DNA of 64,000 bases from Phascolarctobacterium sp. (lineage in GTDB: Bacteria > Bacillota > Negativicutes > Acidaminococcales > Acidaminococcaceae): contig NZ_JAUNOQ010000003.1 in the NCBI RefSeq assembly GCF_030531065.1, forward strand, positions 124,001 through 188,000. The letters run 5' to 3'. The number at the start of each line of letters is the position of its first letter. Position 1 is the stretch's first letter. This document shows, piece by piece, positions 45,901-52,449 of this stretch. A model generated the notes under the pieces. The model was not told the DNA's origin, searched no databases, and saw nothing but the letters and a program-made list of their open reading frames with translations. The translations under genes and the position numbers were made by a program.

Positions 45901-46050
45901 GGTATACGTGGTTTCTACGGTAATACGCGGTTTAGTAATCTGCGGATATTGCGCGATAGGTAAGCTAAAACCGGCCAAAGCGCCAAGCAAGGTGATCAAA
46001 ATCGCCAATACTATAGCGAATACGGGACGATCAATAAAGAAACGTGCCAT
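42925..46050 (-). CDS. RND multidrug efflux pump, inner-membrane subunit (AcrB/HAE1 type)
   Basis: 1041 residues, full length. Proton-relay residues are present: the Asp pair in LVVDDAIVVVEAVEHH (helix 4) and Lys in LSAKNAILIVEYAK (helix 10). N-terminus MARFFIDRPVFAIVLAILIT is typical. It expels drugs from the periplasm through an outer-membrane channel using the proton gradient. Fourteen bases after the membrane fusion protein gene. No outer-membrane factor gene follows, so TolC-like protein must come from elsewhere. Evidence for a two-membrane envelope. Confidence 0.96.
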   Translation of the reverse strand: MARFFIDRPVFAIVLAILITLLGALAGFSLPIAQYPQITKPRITVETTYTGASADVVEEAVAQAIEQKVSGVENMLDMNSISTSNGQYELNVQFNLDKNADIASVEVQNRVSQANSSMPAEVTAYGITTTKQSAETIMYFGLYSPNKTYDGMFLRTYADANFIDAVKRVKGVSSVNEYGPEYSMRLWLNPEKMAQLGVTVDDVTNAIQTQNIQAAVGSIGDRPTDAMQERTYSASAQGRLKTPEEFGNVIVRTQKGDNLKLRDIATIKEGPRNDMTVSRINGGDSVVFPVSLTSDANSLETVGNIKEVLADAESRFPDDMKLIIVQDNTQFITESLNKVAHTFFEALALVIFVVFMFLGSWRATLIPMLAVPVSLVGTFASFVILGFTINTLTAFAMILAIGLVVDDAIVVVEAVEHHIQENGMSPKEATYRAMNEVSGPVVAIAFVLAAVFIPTAFTGGTVGELYKQFAITISVSMLLSAIVALSLTPALCALILVKKDEETAPKGFIGKMVAGFNNWYARMLAKYVKNVEVCIRRSKLMLTCLVVIVICIGALAKVTPTGFVPNEDQGMSAVSISLPEAASSNRTIQLLSEIGERAGKLPGVKNVLTVSGVDILSNAQKANSALLVIAMDDYQNRDNSVQDIIPMMYGMSADFPDAQIMAFQPPSLPGASNTGTLSLYLMNLGGEDVEVMGQRANEFLAKANQRPEIAMVYTTLNTTTPMYNFEVDREKAQSLNVPVSSVYNALQTFLGGYEINDINNFGRTWKVVMQADSKYRTGVNDMRYFFVRSNDGQLVPLNTLVTPQEKNSSLIMTRFNGARAIKIAGDPADGYSTGQAMAALEEVAAETLPNTYTYEWVDQSRDEIEAGSRSTQIYIISMIFVFLLLAALYESWTIPLAVLLSVPSAIFGCFLSQYLRGQNNDVYMQIALITLIGLSAKNAILIVEYAKMYMEQGMDAVQAAIEAAHVRLRPILMTSFAFILGCLPLAIATGPGAGARVSMGNAVVGGMAIATAFGIFLIPTLFVVVEHFFSRKKKEDVTEQL

Positions 46051-46063
46051 TTAGCCTACCTCC

Positions 46064-47239
46064 TTATTTTTGCGCTGCAGAATCCTGTTCTGCAGTATCA
46101 AGCTCGGCCTCCGTCATGGGTTCCGGCTTAACCTCGGAGCCCTGGCGTACCTTGCCCGTACCTTCTACTACAAGGGTTTCGCTGCCGTCGAGGCCGCTTT
46201 CTACCATGTATAAGCGGTCGACGCTGGGTCCTAAGGTAATTTCCTTCATCGTTACTTTATTATCGCTACCGACAATATAAACGAATTTTTTATACATCAA
46301 TTCAACGACGGCGCGCTTGGGAATCAGCAAAGCGCCCTCTTTAGTACCGGCAGTAGCCTGCACGTGAGCGAACATACCCGGCAGCAAGCGACGCTGCGGG
46401 TTATCGAACAACGCCTTAATCGTCAAGGTGCCGGTGTTGTCGTTAATGCCGCGGTTCACTTCGGCAACCTGTCCCTTCAAATCGTACTGGCTGCCGTCGC
46501 TCAAAACGATGGTCAAATTATCCAGCGCCGCGCCGCCCTCGGCAGTCTGCGAGGAGGACAGCTTCAAATATTCCGGCTCGGCCACGCTGAACTGCACGAA
46601 TACGGGGTCGGTATTGGAAATCGTCGCCAAGGTCGTCTGTCCGGCGGTTACGTAGTTGCCTACTTCCAAAGCCGTGGTGTCAATGCGCCCGGTAAAGGGA
46701 GCGACAACGCTGGTATCGGTCATGCTGATTTGCGCGTTTTCAACGAGCGCTTCCTGCGCGTTTACCGAAGCCTGCGCCTGGTCGCGCTGCATAATGGCGT
46801 TATCCAGCACCTGCTTGGAAATAGCGTTTTGCTCGTACAATTTAGTATAACGCTCGGCGTCCATGGCGGCGTTAGCCAAAGCGGCGCGCGCGTTAGCCAG
46901 ACCTGCCTGGGCGTTGAGCAAATTAGCCTGATAAGTACGTTGGTCGATGGAATAAAGCTGCTGTCCTGCGGTGACGGTGTCGCCGCCTTTAAAATATTTA
47001 CCCATAATCTGACCGCTTACCTGCGCTTTGAGCTCCATTTCCTGCTGCGCTTGCACAAAGCCGGTATAATCGTACACAATAGGGGTATCGCGCTTGATGA
47101 CCTGCATGGTTTTAACCAGCGTAGCCTGCGGCGCAGCCTGCTCCTTTTGGGCGCAGCCCGCAACGGTCAGCATCACAGCCGCCGCCATAGCTGCAGCCAT
47201 AGCCCTTTTAGCGCGGCTGGAGCGGATAAAACTTAACAT
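46064..47239 (-). CDS. RND efflux periplasmic adaptor (membrane fusion protein)
   Basis: 391 residues. Signal peptide with lipobox (MLTVAGC, Cys about 29), barrel-sandwich lipoyl halves (AQQEMELKAQVSGQIMGKYF and ISMTDTSVVAPFTGRIDTTA), an alpha-hairpin between them (LLNAQAGLANARAALANAAM) and beta-barrel domains. It bridges the pump to the outer-membrane channel. Start at ATG 47239 behind GGAGG. First gene of the two-gene operon. Confidence 0.95.
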   Translation of the reverse strand: MLSFIRSSRAKRAMAAAMAAAVMLTVAGCAQKEQAAPQATLVKTMQVIKRDTPIVYDYTGFVQAQQEMELKAQVSGQIMGKYFKGGDTVTAGQQLYSIDQRTYQANLLNAQAGLANARAALANAAMDAERYTKLYEQNAISKQVLDNAIMQRDQAQASVNAQEALVENAQISMTDTSVVAPFTGRIDTTALEVGNYVTAGQTTLATISNTDPVFVQFSVAEPEYLKLSSSQTAEGGAALDNLTIVLSDGSQYDLKGQVAEVNRGINDNTGTLTIKALFDNPQRRLLPGMFAHVQATAGTKEGALLIPKRAVVELMYKKFVYIVGSDNKVTMKEITLGPSVDRLYMVESGLDGSETLVVEGTGKVRQGSEVKPEPMTEAELDTAEQDSAAQK

Positions 47240-47423
47240 AGAAAAACCTCCTTCATTCTTCTACTCTCAGAAACTATCATATCTATATACAAGCAAAAAT
47301 AGACAATGGCTCAGTTTCAGAATACTTCTATTATAAATGAGCCCGTTGATAAAAGCAAATGCGATTAAAGCTAATTAAACGTCTTATGCTTCTTTTATCT
47401 CCATTTTACTTTATTTTTCAGCC

Positions 47424-47447
47424 AAAGCTGACTGGTCAGTCAGCTTT
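47424..47447. promoter_or_regulatory. Perfect 11-bp inverted repeat upstream of the RND operon
   Basis: AAAGCTGACTG GT CAGTCAGCTTT. The core TGACTGRYCAGTCA is like TetR/AcrR-type operators, and it lies about 185 bases before the pump operon. It also overlaps the stop codon of the secreted-protein gene at 47440 and could be that gene's transcription terminator; the following T-run is poor. Confidence 0.45.
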
Positions 47448-48720
47448 GTTGCAGCCATTTCTTATCCAACAAGAATTTATGCAGATTGCCTAAAGCGAAG
47501 CCCGCGACTTCGTCTTTGCCGCAAATATTCTGCATCAGGAAGAGGTTATTGCCCTCGATATACCATTCTTTGGATATACCTTCTGTAAAATCCATATTTT
47601 TATTAGTGCAGAGCAAATTAAGCAAAGGGCGCAAATCCGGGTCGTCAGAATTCAAAATCTGCTCTAGCTGCACCGGCTCGCCCGTAGCTGGGTCAATGTG
47701 CAGCTGATGGTGCCTGAAGCTGTTCTTGCCGCTTATCAGCTGCAGCGACAGCAGTAAATCGTCGGCGCGCAACACTTTAAAGGCCATATCCGCCTGCCCC
47801 TGGTAAAAGAGCTGTAAATATTCCGCGCATTCCTTTTCCAGGTAAGCGTTAATTTTATTTTGCAGCTCTACGTTTGGCGACGCAAAAACCGGATAGGTTG
47901 CTTCGCCGCCCGGCACTACCATTTTGCGCGGCAAGATGCTGCCCGCGTCAAAATCGCAGCCGTCATTAATGGTATTGCTTTTATCTACCGGCGTAGCGGT
48001 CATCACCGTAAAGGCGCTGCGCTGCCACTGTTCGTTTTTATCGTCATCTTGCTGCAGCCGCCATACCGCGCCCACATCCGCCAAAAGCTGCCTGCGCTGC
48101 GTCAGCTGCTGGCTTGTCAGCAGCTCCTGCTGCCCGTCGCCGTCCACATCATACGCCGTCAGCGAAAATAAGCCGCCGAATTCCACCTTGCCGCTTTCAG
48201 GAAAGCTTTCGGGCAGCGGCGCATTATTTTTCTGCCCGTCCTGCAGCGTAATTTCCAAAGCGTTTTCCTTATTAGAGGCGTTAGTGACGATGCCCATGCT
48301 GTCGGCAGCGCTGAACAGCTCCGCAATCCGCTTAGGCTTGGTAAAATCAATGATTCTGTATTCGCTACCTGCCTCCCAAGCGCCCTGTCCCAGGCTAAGC
48401 AGCAGCTGCTGCGGCACACCGCTCTGCCGCTCATTCCCTTCCGGCAGCGGCTTCACCTGCACCGCCTGCAAAATAGGATTATAGCCGCCCTTAACCGAGG
48501 GCGCATAAGCGGTTATCAGCTTGCCGTCCTCCTTAAGCAGCAGCAAAAGCTGTTCCGTGTAGCCGCCGGGCAGACGCTCGCCCCACAGCTCCACTGTCGC
48601 TTTTCCATGCTCCTGCTGCAGCGTCGTACTGGCCAGCAGCGTTTCGCTGGCAGCAGCGCCCGTACACAGCAGCATACTGCAGCCTGCGGCAGCCAGCTTT
48701 ATCTTCCAAGAGTTTTTCAC
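47440..48720 (-). CDS. Secreted protein of unknown function with FG-GAP-like and RsiV-like parts
   Basis: 426 residues. Signal peptide (KLAAAGCSMLLCTGAAA) followed by a mature protein with a calcium-loop-like repeat FSLTAYDVDGDGQQELLTS near residue 190 and a C-terminal half (about 270-426) whose layout (VPGGEATYPVFASPN, LQLISGKNSFRHHQLHID) resembles DUF3298/RsiV-type extracytoplasmic domains. No enzyme motif is seen. Probably periplasmic. A small RNA gene lies upstream on the same strand, ending 190 bases before this start. Confidence 0.7.
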   Translation of the reverse strand: MKNSWKIKLAAAGCSMLLCTGAAASETLLASTTLQQEHGKATVELWGERLPGGYTEQLLLLLKEDGKLITAYAPSVKGGYNPILQAVQVKPLPEGNERQSGVPQQLLLSLGQGAWEAGSEYRIIDFTKPKRIAELFSAADSMGIVTNASNKENALEITLQDGQKNNAPLPESFPESGKVEFGGLFSLTAYDVDGDGQQELLTSQQLTQRRQLLADVGAVWRLQQDDDKNEQWQRSAFTVMTATPVDKSNTINDGCDFDAGSILPRKMVVPGGEATYPVFASPNVELQNKINAYLEKECAEYLQLFYQGQADMAFKVLRADDLLLSLQLISGKNSFRHHQLHIDPATGEPVQLEQILNSDDPDLRPLLNLLCTNKNMDFTEGISKEWYIEGNNLFLMQNICGKDEVAGFALGNLHKFLLDKKWLQQS

Positions 48721-48912
48721 TCCGTCACTTCCTTCCCCAACGCTACCCCCGCGTCAGCGTTTCATATTAAATTTATTATAACATTATTTGACGATTATTG
48801 TAACAAAGCACACAGATTTTACCAAAGTTTCAAAAAGCAGCCATAAAATACGCTTAAAGTAATTTATGTAACGCTATAAGGGGTTGCGGAATACGACGTC
48901 GCCCTTTAACGC
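48721..48912. other. Upstream region of secreted-protein gene
   Basis: No gene recognised. It should hold the promoter of the secreted-protein gene; I see no reliable -35/-10 pair. Confidence 0.3.
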
Positions 48913-48948
48913 ATAAAAAAACGGCTATCCCTATATTAGATAACCGTT
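48913..48948 (-). terminator. Terminator of the small RNA
   Basis: AACGGTTATC TAATATAGG GATAGCCGTT followed by TTTTTTATG on the minus strand. Confidence 0.88.
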
Positions 48949-49090
48949 AAACGAAAATCCTGTTCAAAATAATTAAACAGAAAGCTATCTGGCAGGCGTC
49001 GCCGCTCCTGCATCTCTTTTGACCCAATGGGTGCGTGGTTGCAACGAAATTTACCACCTCAGATAACTTCCTGCTTCGTGCCTTTTATCT
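48949..49090 (-). ncRNA. Candidate small structured RNA
   Basis: A promoter, a folded body and a terminator are all visible. A 14-base-pair stem (CAGGAAGTTATCTG, 49060-49073, with CAGATAGCTTTCTG, 48978-48991) encloses three hairpins: GGTGG/CCACG, ACCCATTGGGT and GCAGG AGCGGCGACG CCTGC. No open frame covers it. It may act as a free small RNA or as an attenuator for the gene at 48720. It fits none of the riboswitch consensus sequences that I know. Confidence 0.65.
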
Positions 49091-49096
49091 GTTTCT

Positions 49097-49125
49097 ATTT
49101 TACCTTATTTATAATTTCCTGTAAA
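49097..49125 (-). promoter_or_regulatory. Promoter of the small RNA
   Basis: On the minus strand TTTACA, a 17-base spacer and TAAAAT, placed at the 3' end of the PBECR gene. Confidence 0.65.
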
Positions 49126-49486
49126 GTATTTCTTTATTTCTCAGGTAATTGTTCAATCTATTTTCACTAATTTTCCAGCAAGAAATTATCGAATTTTTAT
49201 AGTTAGGCGCGTCGCTCTCTGTACAAATTCTTAAAACTAACTGTATATAAGAAGTTTCCGTTTTTATCCGTTTAATTATTAAACCGCTATTTGGATGCTT
49301 ATCACGAATAATATAATCGGGATCAGCGATAGCAGCATATAATAACTTAACAGCCTGTTCATAAGCATCTAAATGCCTTTCCCGAATATGTTGTATTTGA
49401 TTATCAGTTATTACCACTTCATCCGTTACTATATCTTCTGCTATACATTTATAAATTTCCCTGTCAATCCTGCCTACAAAATACAT
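49109..49486 (-). CDS. PBECR-type (barnase/EndoU/colicin/RelE-like) nuclease domain protein
   Basis: 125 residues from ATG 49486 (MYFVGRIDREIYKCIAEDIV) with GGAGCTGGTGAG upstream; the frame extends to a TTG at 49552 without a better site. It shows the pattern of PBECR RNase domains: NQIQHIRERHLDAYEQAVKL, ADPDYIIRDKHPNSG and the C-terminal SCWKISENRLNNYLRNKEIL. These domains usually end phage head proteins or polymorphic toxins; here the domain stands alone with no recognisable antitoxin. Function as a toxin or RNase is inferred from the family. Confidence 0.7.
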   Translation of the reverse strand: MYFVGRIDREIYKCIAEDIVTDEVVITDNQIQHIRERHLDAYEQAVKLLYAAIADPDYIIRDKHPNSGLIIKRIKTETSYIQLVLRICTESDAPNYKNSIISCWKISENRLNNYLRNKEILYRKL

Positions 49487-49684
49487 CTCACCAGCTCCGC
49501 CAAAATCATTTTTATTAAGTATATCAGTTATACGGCCATACCGCAACTTCAATACGCACGCTTACTGTAACAAAGCGTACAAATCGCTTGTGTCCCGGTA
49601 AAATTTCTGCAAAAGCTACTGCTTTTTCGCGCCAAATAGTGTACAATAACGATGATATTTTATTTCATCAGCCAAGGAGAAGGG

Positions 49685-50710
49685 ATGTATAGTATGAAAA
49701 AGATTTTAGCATTTTTAACGGCCATGTGCATGCTGCTGGCGCTGGCCGGCTGCGGCGGCAACGACGCCCCCAGCAAAGCTCCTAAGGAAAAAACAAAGGT
49801 AAGCCTGGGCATGCTGCGCCTGACCAGCAGCGCGCCTTTATTTATCGCGATGGATAAAGGCTTCTTCGCCGACGAGGGTCTTGAAATCGACGCCCAATGG
49901 TTTGACGCCGCCCACCCCATCGCCGTAGCCACCGCCTCCTCTAAAGTAAACGTAGGCGCTACGGGCATCACCGCCAGCCTGTATAATATGGCGGCCAACG
50001 GGCAGAAGCTGGGCATCGTAGCGGATAAGGGCCGCGAGCAGAAAGGTTATTCTTCTTCCGCGCTTTTGGTCACCGCCGATAATTTCAACAATGGCGTACA
50101 AAGCTTGAAGGACCTGAAAGGCAAACGCATCGGCATTACGCAAAAGGGTTCTACCTTCCATTATATGTTAGGCCGTATGCTGGAAACTCAGGGCATGAGC
50201 CTGGACGACGTGGAAATCGTCCCGCTGAACAAGGTCAGCGCCGTTATGGCAGCCCTGGAAAGCAAGCAAATCGACGGCTGCATTCTCAACGAGCCCAATA
50301 TCACCAAAGTACAAAAGGCCGGTTACGGCAAGCTGGTAGTGCAGGTAGGCGACGTAATTCCCTATCAGACCTCCGCAATTTTCTACTCTCCTGAATTTAT
50401 GCAGAACAAGGATGCTGCCGAACGCTTTATGAAGGCTTACGTTAAAGCCTGCAACTATTATTATGAAGCGGCCATAGAAAAGAAGGACGCCAAAAAGCTG
50501 GACGAGGTCGTTAATATCGTAGCCAAATATGTAAAGGCTCCCGCCGAGGATATTAAGGCAGGCCTGCCCTACATCGATAAAAACGGCCAGCTGCTGGCTT
50601 CCGATATCGACACCCAAATCAAATGGTACACCGCTAATAAGATGATGTCCGGCAAGCTGGACGCCAAGGACGTTGCCATTACCTCCTTCCAGGAGGCGGC
50701 CGCCAAATAA
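49685..50710 (+). CDS. ABC transporter substrate-binding lipoprotein (SsuA/TauA/NMT1 type)
   Basis: About 341 residues. Lipoprotein signal peptide (ILAFLTAMCMLLALAGC, lipidated Cys about 23), then a two-lobed binding domain starting VSLGMLRLTSSAPLFIAMDK and KGFFADEGLEIDAQWFD. This group binds sulfonates, nitrate, taurine, riboflavin or pyrimidine precursors. Start at ATG 49685 with AAGGAG five bases before; an ATG nine bases later is possible. First gene of an importer operon with ATPase and permease. Confidence 0.9.
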   Translation: MYSMKKILAFLTAMCMLLALAGCGGNDAPSKAPKEKTKVSLGMLRLTSSAPLFIAMDKGFFADEGLEIDAQWFDAAHPIAVATASSKVNVGATGITASLYNMAANGQKLGIVADKGREQKGYSSSALLVTADNFNNGVQSLKDLKGKRIGITQKGSTFHYMLGRMLETQGMSLDDVEIVPLNKVSAVMAALESKQIDGCILNEPNITKVQKAGYGKLVVQVGDVIPYQTSAIFYSPEFMQNKDAAERFMKAYVKACNYYYEAAIEKKDAKKLDEVVNIVAKYVKAPAEDIKAGLPYIDKNGQLLASDIDTQIKWYTANKMMSGKLDAKDVAITSFQEAAAK

Positions 50711-50787
50711 GTAAGGTGTAGCTTGAAGCAGGGCGGAGCGATCCACCCTGCTTTCTGTTTTTAGTATTATGGGAGGTTATGCAGCTT

Positions 50788-51576
50788 ATGAAATTAGTAA
50801 TTGATAAAATCTGCAAGGATTTTACCAATAACCGCGGCCAGGCGCTGTCCGTCCTGCAGGATATTGAACTGACAGTAAACAAAGAAGAATTTGTAGCATT
50901 AGTAGGCCCGTCAGGTTGCGGTAAATCCACCTTGCTTAACATTGCGTCCGGCCTTTTGCAGCCCACCAGCGGCGCGGTAAAATTTACGGAGGTCGACGAG
51001 GGCTACGAGCCGCGTATGAGCATCGTCTTTCAGGAAACGGGGCTCTTTCCCTGGCGCAACGTACACGATAATATCGCCTTCGGCCTGGAAACCGCAGGTA
51101 TGCCTGCCGCCCAGAGGGAAGAACGCATCAAGCATTATATCGAGCTTGTCGGCCTGAAGGGCTTTGAAAAATCCTTTCCCCATCAATTAAGCGGCGGTAT
51201 GCGCCAGCGCGTCGGCATCGCCCGCGCCCTGGCCATCGAGCCCGACCTGCTGCTGATGGACGAGCCCTTCAGCGCGCTGGACGCCCAAACGCGCACCATC
51301 ATGCAGGAGGAGCTGGTAACGCTGTGGGAAAAAACGCGCCTTACTACATTATACGTTACCCACAATATCCAGGAAGCCGTCATGCTGGCCGACAGGGTTG
51401 TGCTGCTGTCGCGCCGCCCCGGCAGGGTCAGCAAAATTCTGACTATCGGCATCCCCCGCGCCGACCGCGACAAACCGGAACACGCCGAGGCCGTCGCCGA
51501 ATTTATCCGCATCATTTGGGAGCACATCAGCAAGGACGCCCGCGCCGCTCTGATGGAGGTGGAAAACAATGGCTAA
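50788..51576 (+). CDS. ABC transporter ATP-binding protein (SsuB/NrtD type)
   Basis: 262 residues. Walker A GPSGCGKSTLLNIASG, Q-loop FQETGLFPWRNVHDNI, signature LSGGMRQRVGIARAL, Walker B LLLMDEPFSALDAQT and switch His in YVTHNIQEAV. The SsuB/TauB/NrtD group energises nitrate/sulfonate-type import. Start ATG 50788 (MKLVIDKICKDF) with GGGAGG eleven bases before; the nearer ATG at 50779 is too close to that site. Overlaps the permease gene by eight bases. Confidence 0.93.
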   Translation: MKLVIDKICKDFTNNRGQALSVLQDIELTVNKEEFVALVGPSGCGKSTLLNIASGLLQPTSGAVKFTEVDEGYEPRMSIVFQETGLFPWRNVHDNIAFGLETAGMPAAQREERIKHYIELVGLKGFEKSFPHQLSGGMRQRVGIARALAIEPDLLLMDEPFSALDAQTRTIMQEELVTLWEKTRLTTLYVTHNIQEAVMLADRVVLLSRRPGRVSKILTIGIPRADRDKPEHAEAVAEFIRIIWEHISKDARAALMEVENNG

Positions 51577-52363
51577 GCATGAATACACTGTCCGCAACCG
51601 TATGACCCATTGGCAGAAAAGCTATCCCCATTGGGTATCCGTAGTTTCCATTATCTGCGTAGTAATTTTGTGGGAGCTCATCTGCCGTGCGGGCGTAGTA
51701 TCCTCCCTCTTTCTGCCCGCGCCCAGCCGGATTGTCGCCGCGCTGCTGACGCTAATTGCCGACGGAGAAATAGGCGTCAGCCTGGCAGCCAGTATGTACC
51801 GCATTTTGGCGGGCTTCGCCGTAGGCAGTCTTATCGGTCTGGCCGTCGGCCTTGTCACCGGTACGTCGGCGCTGGCCGACAAAATCGGCAGCCCCATCGT
51901 CAACGCCCTGTACCCCATTCCTAAAATCGCTCTGCTGCCGCTGTTCATTCTGTGGCTGGGTATCGGCGAATTGTCGAAAGTCACGATTATCGCCTTGGGC
52001 GTCTTTTTCCCCGTAGCCATGAACACCTACAGCGGCGTCAAAAACGTCGACGCCCTGCTTATCAAGGTAGCGGTCAGCTTTAACGCCGGCTGGTGGAAAA
52101 CGATGAAAAGCGTCGTGCTGCCCAACGCCCTGCCCATGATTTTCGCCGGGCTGCGGCTGGCGGCAGGCACGTCCTTGCTGCTTTTAGTCGCCGCCGAAAT
52201 GATCGCGGCCCAGGTCGGCATCGGCGCGCTGATTCTGCATTACGGCGATTTGATGATTACCGACCGCTTGATGGCGGGCGTAATCGTCCTGTCGCTGTTA
52301 GGCTTAATCTTTAATCTGCTGCTGCAATGGCTGGAAAAGAAAGCCGTCCCTTGGAAAAATTAA
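51569..52363 (+). CDS. ABC transporter permease (SsuC/NrtB type)
   Basis: 264 residues, about six membrane spans. The EAA-like cytoplasmic loop reads SFNAGWWKTMKSVVLPNALP and the family opening VVSIICVVILWELICRAGVV is present. It forms the import channel with the ATPase above. Closed by a terminator at 52397. Confidence 0.93.
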   Translation: MAKHEYTVRNRMTHWQKSYPHWVSVVSIICVVILWELICRAGVVSSLFLPAPSRIVAALLTLIADGEIGVSLAASMYRILAGFAVGSLIGLAVGLVTGTSALADKIGSPIVNALYPIPKIALLPLFILWLGIGELSKVTIIALGVFFPVAMNTYSGVKNVDALLIKVAVSFNAGWWKTMKSVVLPNALPMIFAGLRLAAGTSLLLLVAAEMIAAQVGIGALILHYGDLMITDRLMAGVIVLSLLGLIFNLLLQWLEKKAVPWKN

Positions 52364-52396
52364 CGCCGCAAATTATAATTTTCATACCGTTACAGC

Positions 52397-52438
52397 AAAA
52401 CAACCTCAAGCGCAAGGCACGCCTGAGGTTGTTTTATT
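52397..52438. terminator. Bidirectional terminator, ABC operon / hsdR
   Basis: CAACCTCA(AG)GC ... GC(C)TGAGGTTG flanked by AAAA and GTTTTATT. A close relative with the same CAGCAAAACRACC...GTTTTATTAT frame lies at 62685-62732, at the other end of the restriction island. Confidence 0.85.
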
Positions 52439-52449
52439 ATGCGCTTTGT

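Noticed and set aside
48949-49090. Magnesium (M-box) or other known riboswitch
   Set aside because: A short TGGGTCAA-like match is present, but the remaining conserved core and stem order do not fit, and no metal transporter follows.
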